Assembly: GCA_030411725.1 (NCBI GenBank) | Contig: MU839844.1 | Span: 372,001 to 436,000, forward strand | Source of the DNA: Echria macrotheca | Lineage: Eukaryota > Ascomycota > Sordariomycetes > Sordariales > Schizotheciaceae | Length of the DNA stretch: 64,000 bases | Direction: 5' to 3' | Shown here: piece by piece, positions 18,285 through 29,430 of the stretch | How the letters are laid out: each line of letters starts with the position of its first letter | How positions within the stretch are numbered: the first letter of the stretch is position 1 | Notes under the pieces: model-generated | Database searches by the model: none | Seen by the model: the letters and a program-made list of their open reading frames with translations, nothing else | Told to the model about the DNA's origin: nothing | Translations under genes and position numbers: made by a program

Positions 18285-20471
18285 TCAAAGAGGCATTCGC
18301 GGCCCATTCCTGGCACAGTTAGTAACGGTAATCAAGAGACAAAAGGGGCAACTCACCTCAGCAGCTTCAATACCCCCTCCGAAACCCCCTTCACCTCTTC
18401 CATCGCTGGACCCCCTCGCGGCATCGCCCCCATGACATCCCTCACCGTCTGCAACGCCTCCACCAGCTTTTCGTCTTCCTCATCCACATCCATTCCCGAC
18501 ACCCCCCTCCACGGCCTCTCGTCCGCTTCACACGTCATCCACTCACCCTCCGTAAACCCATCCCCCTTAACCACCGGCGCCGGCGGCACCTTGCCGTGAA
18601 TCAGATAATCCCTAACCACCTTGGCCGTACACCGCGAGACCACGGCGATAGTACAATGCCCCTCGGCATGCTGCTCCAACAGCCCGGCGTCCTTGAACCG
18701 CAGAGCCATCTTGACCGCTGCCCGCAGCGGCGTGACCGGATCAAACGTATTGCTCAGAAACAAAACCGGAAACGCCGTTTCGATCGGCGTCTTGTCGCCT
18801 CCCCAGGCCGGAACCGACTCAGACCGCGGCGGGTAAATATCCCAGCCGTCGCACTGGAGCAACAACTGGGTCCAGATGTCTCCGAACCGCGAGAAGGCCG
18901 TCATCGTGTCAAAGTGCTCCCAGATCTCGGGGATCGTCAGGTTCACCGGTTTGGTCTTGTCGCCGCACATGATGGCGCGTTGTGCCTCGTACCCGGCTCT
19001 TGTAGCCTTAGTCCCTGGCAGCCGGCAGTATATCTGGAGGTCTGCAAACATCGGCCCAAGCGTCGAGTACTCGCCCTCCGCGAGGATATCCAGCAGCCTC
19101 GCGAGGCCTATAAACCCGCGAGTGGGCGAGTAGAGTGTCATGAAGGTAAGCTGATGCAGGAACTCGCGCCGCAGGACGACCGGGTAGAAGTGCTCCGGAT
19201 GGGTGAAGGTGATCGGGTAGTCGTCTAGCTTCTGCAGGACGCCATCATACCGTGCCTTGATGGTGTCGGCATCATCGCCCTCCCTATAGAAAGCACACTC
19301 CTTGCCGACCTCGGCACACCCCCGGAAGAAGGCATCCAGCACGCGATCCGCATCGGCCAACGACTCGTCCCACATATCCGACACATAATAATCGGCGTCA
19401 ACAACCCCGTCCAACATCACCCTCCCGACGCGCTCCGGAAACATCCTCGCAAACGTCGCGCCCAAGTACGTCCCATAGCTAAACCCCCAATACACCAACT
19501 TCCCCCTCATCTCCCTTTTTGTCTCTGTCCCCTCCCGCTGCATGTCATCAACCCACTCATCCCACCTCTCCACAATCCTCACCATATCCCTCGCCACATT
19601 CTCCGTCGCCGCAAACCCCAACACGCTCTTCCCGCCCCTGACCCGATCCTGCTCGGTACACAGCCTATTCACCGCCCTTTCCCCGGCATCCAGAAACTTG
19701 ACGGCGACATTACTCGAATTGACCCCGCCAAACGCGGCGTTCTGACTAAGCCACTCGACCCGGTGCGCAAACCCCTTGTACACATCGCCCTCGCACTCCC
19801 CGTCCCCGTCGCCGTCGTCACTGCCACTGCCGCACCCCTCGCTAGGCGGCGTCGCCCAGCAGTCCGCCTGGGGCGTGGTATACCCCACCCCTCGCGGGTC
19901 GAATCCGATCACGGCCCGGTCCTCTCCGACGATAGTCTGGATCGCGGGGCCGAGCGAGAGACCCGCCAGCACGCCTGATCCGCCCGGACCGCCGGGGTTG
20001 ATCAGGAGGGGCTGCTTGGCTACGGACATGTTTTTCGCGGGGATGAGGACCATCGCGATGGCGACTTGCGGGCCTGAAAGGGGGTTGGAATAGTCTAGCG
20101 GCACGGCGAGGCGGGCGCACTGTATGTGCAGGGCTGGGAAGACTTTTTCGTAGCAGGGCGTCCATTGCAACTTGGTGGATGGGGTGATCTGACGGGGCTG
20201 TTAGTGATCTCTGAAAGGATGAGGCGAGAAGAAAGAGACTCACGTCGTCCCAGGGATTCATCGGGTCTTCGGCCTTGGCCTTGGCCGTGACGCGTCCGCT
20301 GCTGATAATTACTACCCGGGGCGCGCCCGGACGACGGTCTCGGGGGATGTTGAAAACCACGGTCACCATCAGGAGCGACATGGCCACGGCAAGAGTCAAA
20401 ATCTCGCGGGGCCGGAACCCGCGCCGTCCGGGCGGAGGAGGCAAAGTCTTCATCTTTTCGAGCTTTTCCAT
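18285..20471 (-). CDS. Membrane-anchored S33 peptidase (tripeptidyl aminopeptidase-like alpha/beta hydrolase)
   Basis: Three exons: 20471-20244, 20188-18357 and 18309-18285, giving 694 aa. An N-terminal signal anchor (about residues 23-41) is followed by an alpha/beta-hydrolase domain with LLINPGGPGGSG (oxyanion region), FDPRGVGYT and the nucleophile elbow WGFSYGT (Ser about 313). The TAP-like C-terminal domain carries the acid (LFLSNTFDPVTP) and the His (AEGHCTIA). Family members release N-terminal tripeptides or act on proline-rich peptides outside the cell or in the secretory pathway. The last intron begins at GTGAGT, which overlaps the TGA that would end exon 2 if unspliced; a branch site (ACTAAC) and CCAG acceptor support splicing. 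Confidence 0.88.
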
Positions 20472-20853
20472 CTTGGATGTTGGGTCTGGCGAGGAAAGGG
20501 TTGAGTCTTAACGAGACTTGAAGCAAAGATGAAACTGATAAAGAGAAAAAACAGACTCAGGATGAGCCAAGGATTATGTCAACCCCGCATCCAATTAAGG
20601 CTGCCTGGCATCCTGCAAACGCGCGTCTGACTGAAGATCGCGGGAATAAGCGAGGAGCAACTCACGTCCGTCAATGTAACTCTCTGTGGTGGTCGTACCA
20701 ACAACCATCCAGCATATACGCGTAAACCGACTCCAACCAATTCTGTTATATATATTACTGGTATCATCCGTATCCAAACCTAGGTATCCAAGGCCATCCA
20801 AACCCATGTCCACGTCCGCAAGGCAATAACGCCGCGCTATGCACCAGACAGAC
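20472..20853. other. Gap between S33 peptidase start and regulator stop
   Basis: 382 bp; promoter of the peptidase and 3' UTR of the Zn2Cys6 gene. It includes a TATATATAT stretch near 20746-20756 and a CCTAGGTA motif at 20779-20786. No gene. Confidence 0.5.
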
Positions 20854-23540
20854 CTATGCCATAAACTTGCCCCCTTCCGGTGGAAATAGCCAGTCCCGGT
20901 TCACATCCACCATGTACTCGGTGATATTAAACTGCCCAGGCACCCCGATGCCCGGGTTCCCCGTCATTATCGGCACCGTCTCGACCGTCTCTCCTGTCGT
21001 CGGAACATGCCCGGCACTCCCCTGGTCCCCGCCACCACCGAAAGGTAGCCGCGGAACATTGAAAAAGTCAAAGACATCCAGATACTCAAGCTCGTTGGGG
21101 CCTGGTGTCCTGCTGGCCGGCGTATTATTTTGGACACGTGCTTGCCACCCGCCCCCATTGCCACCGGTAACCTGCGTGGCAGCACCCGGCATGTGCTTGG
21201 GCTGTCGACTGATAAGAAAGTCGAGGTCGAACGCGGTCCGCCGCATATCTGCGAGAATCCTCACACTACTCGGCGTAACGCCATCTCCCTGTCTCTCACT
21301 GACACGGTGCTCCTCCAACACCCGGCTGAGCAAAGTGCAGTAGCGTCCGGCGACAGGCCAGTAACGACCCATCTCCTTGAGCGTATCCACGAAAAAGGCA
21401 ATCTGCGGGCTCAACTTGTGCTCGACTGTGCTGCCGTGTACCAACAGCACCCGCGCTGCCACCCACAGAGTAAACGCAAACGGCGGACCAAGTTTGACCA
21501 GAAGCCCATGTGTAACGACAAACTCCCCAAGAGCCGCAACATTCTCTACCGCGGCATGACATCGCTGCGATGCACTGAAACTGGGCGTGAATATGGGCGA
21601 CCGCGTGGTCGGGTACGCAGCCGACGAATGCAGCCGGATGACGGCCGTGTGATACGTAGCATGAAGCATGATCCACCCACAGTTGAGCGATTTGGCCGAT
21701 GCAGGCTGGAAAAGCTTGGCCATGTTGCCAAACTCGCCCGGCAGACTAAACTTCCACGACGTGAGCATGTTGTCCAGCTCCTTGTAGCGCATCTGCCACT
21801 GCTCGACGTCCGACAGCGCGCTGATATCCACAGGCTGCTTGAGGAACTTGTGGATCTTGGACAGGATGCCCAGAATCTCGATGTAGTAGCTAAAAGCGCC
21901 GAGATTCTCAGGGTGGTTGACCTCGTACTCGGACGGGTTGCCGTTGACCGATGTATCCGTGCGGTTGTCGTCGGCCCGGAACCATCGCGTCTCGACTTTT
22001 TGGTTCTTCATCCACAAGTCGTCACGACATGGCAGCGCCCGGTCAATCTCGCGGTCGTCCAAGGCAAACTCGAACGCCGTCGCGATCGTCGCGTACCTGT
22101 CAAGAAGATAAATCATCCAGAATAGTCGTCTGCGCGACTCCTCCTCGATAAAGTCTTTTGGTTCCGGCAATATCATGGCACGGAGCGTGTATATGGATGT
22201 GTAGCTCGGCGAGACGCTAAACGAGTTGCTCTCCACCGACAGGCCGAGCTGCACCACGGCCCTGGTGATTAGCGCCATGATATTCCAACCTGGCGGACCA
22301 TTGCCACTCCCACAGAGGTCCAGGGCGAGCACCACCAGAGCCTGTAGCGACTTGACCGTCGAGTTCTCCATACCGTACAGGAGCACACGCTGCTTCGAGA
22401 CATCATGGTACCTCTTCTTGGACTCCTCCGTGAGTCTCGGGTCGGTCGAGTACCTCAGCGTCGTGGCGACGATGGCATGAAGCAACATCTTGTCCTCCTC
22501 ATCGATCATCGACGGACCGAAAAGTGAGTCCAGCGTGCTCTTGCGGTGCAATATTGGACACCACGAGTTGATGTGCTTGAAGTAGAGGTCGACCAGCGCA
22601 TACAGCAAGTCGTATGGAGGAAGATCCTGGTCAGACGCTACCTGAGACGGACCGCGGCTGCTTAGCGTCGGCGAGCGGAGACCCTGCGCAGGAGCGGTGG
22701 CATAGTATTCCTGGGCGGCCGTGGTAGTCGGGACGGCGCCAGTCACGCTAGCATCATGCGGAGTGGATGTTGGCGCTACGAACTCAACCGGGGCCGAAGG
22801 CTTCTGTAGAAAAAGCGCCGTCTCGGCCTGAGGTGTTCTGATAGGGTCGGTGCGCGCAAAGATGGACGGCGGTCCCGGCTCCCGAGGCGTCCCATGATCG
22901 CTGGGTACACTCCCCCGAACACTCTGCGGCGCCGGCGGGTGGCTGTTTGTGCTGTGCCGACTCAAGGGACTGGTCTGAGCAGCAAAAGAGTTCTGCAGAA
23001 TCTCCGAGTGGGCTCGTAATATCTCCTCCAGCTTGTCCAGCCGTTGCTCGAGCTCACGGCCGTATCCCGCTCTTAGGCCTGGCTTCTTGCGCTCCTTGTA
23101 CTCGCACACCGCCCCGTTTCGGGTACACCATCCGCAGGCGGGCTGGCCGCGATCGCATTTGACCTGACCTGTTAGCTGTTGCCATCCTTGGGCAGTGTCT
23201 GGGCATACCTTTCGCTGCTTACAGAGCTCGCACCTGGGCGTCGCTGCATTAGCCGGGCTACCACCACGGGGCCGAGGGTCGACAGGCTTCGCCATGTGAA
23301 GTCGAGTTGGAGCCGGAGAGAGATGGAGCGAGATAGACGAAAAACTTACGAGACCGAGATGGGGCGCTTGCGCTTGCCGCCGCGCACTGTGTCGTGGTCG
23401 TCGAGGTCGTTCTCCCCGTCGTCCCCACTCTGCTGGCCGCCGTCGTCGCTGTCTGCGGCATCGGCGTTGTGGTGCGACGAGTGCGGCGACGACTGGCCGC
23501 GGCCCAGTCCATCGTACCGGGAGACCTGGGATTGCATCAT
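20854..23540 (-). CDS. Zn(II)2Cys6 transcription factor, likely regulator of the adjacent L-rhamnose genes
   Basis: Three exons: 23540-23350, 23233-23209 and 23163-20854, giving 841 aa. The first exon encodes an acidic, Gly/Asp-rich leader ending KRKRPISVS. A 25-nt second exon supplies the first two cysteines (CELCKQRK), and the third supplies the rest (VKCDRGQPACGWC..C), giving the C6 pattern C-x2-C-x6-C-x6-C-x2-C-x6-C. A coiled segment (ELEQRLDKLEEIL) follows, then a fungal-specific transcription-factor domain (about residues 250-480; DLYFKHINSWCPILHR). The ATG at 23295 gives an alternative leader but breaks the expected KRPISVSCELC junction. It is divergent from L-rhamnonate dehydratase, so a RhaR-like role is the best guess, inferred from position only. 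Confidence 0.85.
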
Positions 23541-24342
23541 GACGCTATTGTCGTCGCGTCGCAGTCGCCAATTGCGCCGCCGGAGCGTGCAGCGGGGTTG
23601 CCGTGGTAGTCTCAGCGCAGAGCGGGAGCCGAGGTCCAGGGTCGGCTCGCCGATCGGGCACCGTTAGTGACTGACTGACACCCACAGGCCAAACAGCAGG
23701 CGAGACAGCGCACGCGAGACAGCGGTCGGACGGAAAGGGGCGATGGACGGAATGCGGTTCGGGCTAATGTTGAGCGGGAGAGCTGCGAGCGGTGGGGAGG
23801 CTGTTTTGGCAGCGGATATCCAGCTGGCACTTGGTGGTGGCCGCCGCCAACTGTCTGTCGCCGTCGCCGGCTGTCCACTCACTGCCGCGGGGTGAAGTGT
23901 GGGGAAGCGAGATTGCGGGGCACTCGACTCAATTTCGTCCTCGTGCAACCACGGTTTGCAGCCCAAGCACTGTATTTTCTCATGCCAGCACCGTTCCCGG
24001 TTTCTGGATCTGCTGTCTGGGCTTTCAATGAGCCGATCCCTGGTAGCACCGCTGCGTCCGAAAACCCCGCCGTTCGAGCAGGAAGCGGGGGAAATGGAGC
24101 CGATGTCACCATGGGCGGGGCAGTCAACACCCGGCCGTGCTCTCATCGGGGCGGGAAGCTTCAGCGGCAGCAGAAAACAGAACGATATCGATACATTCCA
24201 TGACTGATGGATGGCTCGGCCTGTGCTGCCGATCCACGTGGGCAGCGGGCGGCAGCCACGGCCTCAGTCACTGCCATGACTTGCAGCAGCTGCAAGGTCG
24301 GCTCATGCAACCCCCCAAAAGGGTGCCGTGCCGGGCAACTTG

Positions 24343-24373
24343 ACGTCTAGCCACGCGGGTTCACGTCTAGCCA
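24343..24373. repeat. Direct repeat of an 11-bp element in the rhamnose divergent promoter
   Basis: ACGTCTAGCCA occurs at 24343-24353 and again at 24363-24373, start to start 20 bp, about two helical turns. This geometry fits a pair of binding sites on one DNA face; the binding protein is unknown. Confidence 0.55.
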
Positions 24374-24895
24374 AGCTGGGATAACCGGTGATAGCCACGA
24401 TACGGGCACACGGCATCCGAGCATAGTCTTCTCCTCTAAGATGGCTGCGCGCAGCATAGCTGGCCGGGCACGGGCAGTCCGACCGGGTCGGGCGCGGGTG
24501 CGCGCGGGCGGACAGCTGCTCTTATCACGCTCGAGTGTGACGACCGGCTTTCTGTGTGGGCGAACATGTCGGAATCAGCATCTTCCTCCCGCCGACGCGA
24601 TTCCCAAAGCGGGCGGACGGGCAGCTCACGACATCAAAAGGTGGGGTTGGCATCACTGGCTCTTGGGTGCTCGTCACCTTCAGCAGACCCTCCACGCTGT
24701 CGGTGCATCACCGCCCGACCGCTCAGGAGACGCTGCCTTTGTATTTCCGAGCGCGCCCCCACTGCCCAGACGAGATAGGGCTGCCGACCATCGCCGCAGA
24801 CAAAGGTGGTTTTGGTCGCAAGCCCATTGGGCCCCCGGGCCCGGGTAGGAGCTACGCTAGATATCCAGGCCCAATAGGCCCGGGCGCGTCCGAAC

Positions 24896-24901
24896 ATATA
24901 A
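24896..24901 (+). promoter_or_regulatory. TATA-like element of the L-rhamnonate dehydratase gene
   Basis: ATATAA lies 60 bp before the ATG at 24961. Motif match only. Confidence 0.4.
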
Positions 24902-24960
24902 GGCATCTGGCGACAGCCCAGCCCCTCTTGTGGATTGGGTCACTTCTGTCTCATCCCACA

Positions 24961-26343
24961 ATGGCGTCGGCGAGGCAGTTTCCAACCATCAAGAGCGTCC
25001 GGTCGTTTGTGATCGGAGGCGTTGGCTCGGGTACGTGTTCCTGACGGAGTGTGTATTTGTCTAACAGCTCAGGGGGCGATTATCACAATGTCAAGGGGGG
25101 CCACTGGTATGTTGTCGGATAGAACTGACGTATATGTACTTGGCTAATCGTCAGGCTGATTGACTCGCCCATCTCGACGCCGTGCTCACGGTGGGAAAAG
25201 TACAGGGCCTCGAGGACCAGCTGGGGCATCAACGTCCTAGGCTCCTTCTTCCTCGAGATCGAGGCTACGGACGGCACTGTCGGTATCGCCACCGGCTTCG
25301 GCGGTCCGCCGGCATGCTGGCTTGTCCATCAACACTTTGAGCGCTTCCTGATCGGAGCCGACCCGCGGGACACGAACCACCTGTTCGAGCAGATGTACCG
25401 CGCGTCCATGTTCTACGGTCGCAAGGGACTCCCGGTGGCCGTCATCTCTGTTATCGACCTCGCGCTGTGGGACCTGCTGGGCAAGATTCGAAACGAGCCT
25501 GTTTACAAGCTCATCGGCGGCGCCACCAAGGACCGCATCGACTTCTACTGCACCGGCCCTGATCCCCCGGCCGCCAAAGAGATGGGATTCTGGGGAGCCA
25601 AGGTGCCTCTACCGTACTGCCCGGAAGAGGGTCACGTGGGTCTGAAGAAGAACGTCGAGTTCCTCCGCAAGCACCGCGAGTCTGTGGGGCCCGACTTCCC
25701 GCTCATGGTGGACTGCTATATGTCACTCAATGTTTCGTATACCATCGAGATTGCCAAGCAGTGCGAGGACCTCAACATCAACTGGTGGGAGGAGTGCTTG
25801 AGCCCAGACGACACCGACGGTTTCGAGCAGATCAAGCGGGCACATCCCACGCTCAAGTTCACGACGGGCGAGCACGAGTATTCGAGATACGGCTTCCGCA
25901 AGCTCATCGAGGGCCGCAATCTCGACATCATCCAGCCGGATGTGATGTGGCTCGGCGGCATGACCGAGCTTCTCAAGGTGGCCGCCATGGCTGCTGCGTA
26001 CGACATCCCGGTGGTGCCACATGCTAGCGGCCCGTACAGCTACCACTTTGTCATCAGCCAGCCCAACACGCCGTTTCAGGAGTATCTGGCCAACTCTCCT
26101 GACGGGAAGAGCGTGTTGCCAGTGTTTGGCGATCTCTTTATGGATGAGCCGATCCCGACCAAGGGGTTTCTGACGGCTGGCGATCTGGACCGGCCCGGCT
26201 TTGGTCTGACTATCAACCCAGCGGCACGGGCGAAGCTCATCCCTAGTGCGTATCTCCTGTCGCCGCCGCCGACAAACGGACTGAGGCCGCCGACCCCGCC
26301 GTATTCTGGGAAGAAGCTGCCGGCAGAAACGGAGGAACATTGA
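24961..26343 (+). CDS. LRA3: L-rhamnonate dehydratase (enolase superfamily)
   Basis: Exons 24961-25030, 25073-25106 and 25155-26343 give 430 aa. The spliced N-terminus reads GGVGSGGDYHNVKGGHW, characteristic of this mandelate racemase/muconate lactonising subfamily. Further blocks are MYRASMFYGRKG, ISVIDLALWDLLGK, the metal-binding acids in MVDCYMS, WWEECLSPDD and TTGEHEY, and VPHASGPYSYH for the general base region. The enzyme removes water from L-rhamnonate to give 2-keto-3-deoxy-L-rhamnonate in the non-phosphorylated fungal rhamnose pathway. The unspliced 25-nt context of exons 1-2 would hide this N-terminus. Related acid-sugar dehydratases are an alternative, but the adjacent dehydrogenase supports rhamnose. 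Confidence 0.9.
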
Positions 26344-26921
26344 GGTTTCTTTTGTCTCAGGTCGTACACGTACGAAGGCGTTATGGAGGGGTTCACATGG
26401 CGTTGTCGTAGGTTGGCAGTTGGGACTGTGTGGCAAAGCGCTGATTATTCACCACATCGCCGTATCGCGAATTCGTTTAATGATCATGTCACTTCTGTTG
26501 CTTCATGTGTTGATCAGGACCAAGTCTGACGTCATGTCTCCGAAGCAGCCACGCGGCGCCAAACTGCGGCCGATGCCTGCGGCCATTTTGTTTCCCACAG
26601 TAACGGACCTGCAGCCGAGTTAACCGTAGAAAAGCCACGACGGCGCCGCGTTGCAGAGATTTCAGATCGAGGTCCGGCGATCGGGGCGCTCCGGTGGTGC
26701 ACGGAGGGGCTTCGCTAGCATTTACGCCGAGGCCCGGCGGGGTGAGTTCCCCTGTAACCGTCGCCCGGCCCGGTGGACCTTGCTGGGCACGCTGGGTAAA
26801 TACAGTCACGGCGCGGGTATAATGCAGGACCAGCGAGCGTCTGACTGGTTATTAAGCCGTCTGCGGTGGAACTGTAGTTCTGGGTTCAATATCGAAGATC
26901 TCTTCGAGAAAAGCGACAAAA
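26344..26921. promoter_or_regulatory. Intergenic region and promoter of the short-chain dehydrogenase
   Basis: 578 bp between two genes in the same direction. A TATAAT-type element lies at 26818-26823, 99 bp before the next ATG. No ORF of note. Confidence 0.5.
26818..26823 (+). promoter_or_regulatory. TATA-like element of the short-chain dehydrogenase gene
   Basis: TATAAT, 99 bp before the ATG at 26922. Motif match only. Confidence 0.35.
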
Positions 26922-27737
26922 ATGCCGGTCTCCAACCTCCTAGCCGGCAAGACGGCCATCATCACGGGCGGCACCACCGGCATCGGCCGGGCCATCGCCC
27001 TCGCGTTTCTCGCGCAGGGCTGCTCTGTCGCCGTCAACCATCTGGATCTCCCCGCGGACCGGCACCACCTCGACTCTCTCCTGTCCGAGGCCGCGTCTCT
27101 GTCGGAGTCCAACCCGTCGGCTGGCCGTCTCGCCCATCTGCCGGGGGATGTGCGTGACCCGGCCACGGGCACCGCGCTGGTCTCCTTCGCGCTGGCGCAG
27201 TTCGGGACAGGGAGACTAGACATCTGCGTCTCGAACGCGGGGGTCTGCACGTTTGCCGAGTTTCTGGACATCGGGCCGGACCTGCTGGAAAAGACGATGC
27301 GGACGAACCTCGACGGGGCGTTTTATGTCGTCCAGGCGGCGGCGAGGCAGATGGTGAGGGGGCAGACGCCGACCGGGGGGTCCATCATTGGGATCTCGTC
27401 GATCTCTGCGCTGGTGGGCGGGGCCGGGCAGACGCATTATACGCCTACCAAGGCCGGGGTTACGAGTTTGATGCAGAGCACGGCGGTGGCGCTGGGGAAG
27501 TTTGGGATTAGGTGTAATGCGCTGTTGCCGGGGACGGTGAGGACGCAGTTGAATGAGGAGGATTTGCGGGATGAGGGGAAGAGGAGGTATATGGAGGGAC
27601 GGATACCGCTGGGACGGACGGGGGTGCCGGCGGATATTGGGGGGCCGGCGGTGTTTCTGGCTTGTGAGGAGTTGAGCGGGTATGTGACGGGCGCGCAGTT
27701 GTTGGTTGATGGGGGGTTGTTTGTGAATTTGCAGTGA
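26922..27737 (+). CDS. LRA1: Short-chain dehydrogenase, probable L-rhamnose 1-dehydrogenase
   Basis: A single exon of 271 aa with a complete classical SDR core: TGGTTGIG nucleotide-binding motif (15-22), NAG (105-107), catalytic Ser about 160, Tyr173 and Lys177 (YTPTK), and a C-terminal GYVTGAQLLVDGG. Classical SDRs of this shape oxidise sugars to lactones; in fungi, L-rhamnose 1-dehydrogenase makes L-rhamnono-1,4-lactone, the first step of the pathway whose third step is encoded just upstream. The substrate is therefore inferred from both sequence type and neighbourhood. No organelle signal is seen. The lactonase and aldolase steps are not in this window. Confidence 0.85.
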   Translation: MPVSNLLAGKTAIITGGTTGIGRAIALAFLAQGCSVAVNHLDLPADRHHLDSLLSEAASLSESNPSAGRLAHLPGDVRDPATGTALVSFALAQFGTGRLDICVSNAGVCTFAEFLDIGPDLLEKTMRTNLDGAFYVVQAAARQMVRGQTPTGGSIIGISSISALVGGAGQTHYTPTKAGVTSLMQSTAVALGKFGIRCNALLPGTVRTQLNEEDLRDEGKRRYMEGRIPLGRTGVPADIGGPAVFLACEELSGYVTGAQLLVDGGLFVNLQ

Positions 27738-29126
27738 GTCGTGTATCTGGGGGTAGGATGGACAGTAGGAGGTGTGCATTGCCTTGGATTTGTCAATCTG
27801 TTGAGGATCTCAAGATGGTTGGATGTCTGGCTCGCTGTTGATCACATTGAACCGTCAAAGGGCGTTTTGCTCTCACCAGAGTCGAATATGGGCTCGTTCT
27901 TCCAGAAAGCTCGGTGACTTAGACACAACACATCCAGCCTCCCGCCGTTTTACCAAGTCGGTGCCGGGTAGCACGAGTCTGAGCTGGCTCCCCGTGTCTC
28001 AGTCCTATACATCTTGCCATCGTAAAACCGGACCGACACATATTCGGAAATATCCAGTATGCCTCCGTGGTATTATCTGGAGTTGGACGGGTTCTGTGGG
28101 CGATGTTGCTGACGGAGGGAGAAGCTGCCGGATGCCGAGTTCTACGGAGTTGGCTCCTGCGTAGCATTCACAGAACGGTGACTTTCTCTGGCCAGAGCCA
28201 TCGCCTTGAGAAGGCCGATATGTGGGCAATAGGAAAGGAGAGACCCTCGTTGTTGGATCAACCACTAATCACCGATCACGGCTCAGGGGTATTATTCTTG
28301 TGTCCCCAAGGGCCGATCTCCAGGTAAGGATCACGTCTTGCCCACTCCCTACGGGAAAGATGGTTGTTCATATATGAGAGCCATTGTAACGCCAACATGA
28401 CACCATCAACGACTGTGTCCTGCAGGCAGCATGAGAAACTAGTGCCAAGCAGCTGCAATACCAGTGCTGAGCAACTCGTCACTCCATGGGCCTTTCTCGT
28501 TGCCAGGCCTTCGTGGAACTGCGGGGACATGAACACTTCGGAAGCACCGTCATTCGTTCATCTCATCAATATTCAGGTCGAGTTTCACCAGTTGACCTGA
28601 CGGGTAGCTGCATGGCGTCAATTTAAAATAGATGTGTGCAGTGAGTGAGAACCGAGGTGGCTGTGCGTGGCAAAGACGATGACCTGCAGCCCGAAATATC
28701 CAACCCGCCGATATCCAAGAAACTGTTTCGATGAAACAGCTCCAAGAACAGCTGTTAGGAATAGCAGTCCGGCGTTGCAAGATGCATCCCAGAAGCGGAA
28801 CAAACTCCAGGACAAGGACGTCACAGGTGGCTGGTGGAGGGCCGCTGGTTGGGCCTGGCCTATCACCGAGGAATGCCGTCTCGACGCGGGGTGGATTGCA
28901 GCCAATCTCGGGCCGTGCCTGACGCGTGGGGATGACCTCTTGACCTGTGATCGTCCCGCGACCGGCCTCCCAGCCACTCAATTCTCGTGCACTCTGTTGT
29001 GAAGTTTAGCCGGGCGATTTCATTCGCAAATTCCAGGTGTGCGGTCTGCGGTGCGTTCGCCGAGAAGAACCAGGCTTAGACCTAGCGCGAGATAACGCAG
29101 GCGGGAGCGCGACTCAACGAGCCCCA
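27738..29126. other. Intergenic region, no gene seen
   Basis: About 1.4 kb. Many short ORFs on both strands, none with motif or codon support. It should include the promoter of the coiled-coil gene. Confidence 0.55.
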
Positions 29127-29430
29127 CGTCACACGTCCACCGGCGCCTACTCCACCGTGTCCACCAACCTCGAGTCGCGCAACTTCTTTTTTGATGATCC
29201 AGAACCTGTGTCGTCGCGTCGAGAAGGGGTCCATCGCCTCTGGAGTCGGTTCCAAAGCTACATCCTCGTCCCCTTGAAGCCCTCCGCCGACCGTCCTACA
29301 CTCCCGCCCACCGCGAGTATGGTGCCGTCAACCGCATCTCGACGACGACCACTTCACCTTCCTCCTCAATAGGAATGGCCGACTTTCGGAGCGCCTCCGT
29401 CGAGCCCGGACACCGGCGCAATGTCAAGGA
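29127..29430 (+). other. Frame-disrupted 5' coding remnant of the coiled-coil gene
   Basis: Protein-like sequence continues upstream of the first usable ATG, but in three successive frames: STGAYSTVSTNLESRNFFF to YILVPLKPSADRPTLPP in one frame (29133 to about 29310), then a short EYGAVN stretch in a second, then DDDHFTFLLNRNGRLSER up to RARTPAQ in a third (about 29341-29421), before the ORF frame NVKDGGGGGRP resumes. No ATG starts the first segment, and no intron fits between the switches. I read this as indels in the gene or in the assembly. Confidence 0.5.

Larger units (their letters stand above)
23541..24960. promoter_or_regulatory. Divergent promoter region between the regulator and L-rhamnonate dehydratase
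   Basis: 1.42 kb shared by both genes. It contains a direct repeat at 24343-24373, GC palindromes around 24829-24890 (GGGCCCCCGGGCCCGGG and AATAGGCCCGGG) and a TATA-like element 60 bp before the dehydratase ATG. No supported ORF. Confidence 0.6.

Noticed and set aside
20854..23295. Regulator starting at the ATG at 23295 with the 45-nt intron retained
   Set aside because: This inserts 15 residues into the zinc cluster and loses the KRPISVS leader that precedes CELC in this family; the three-exon model is better.
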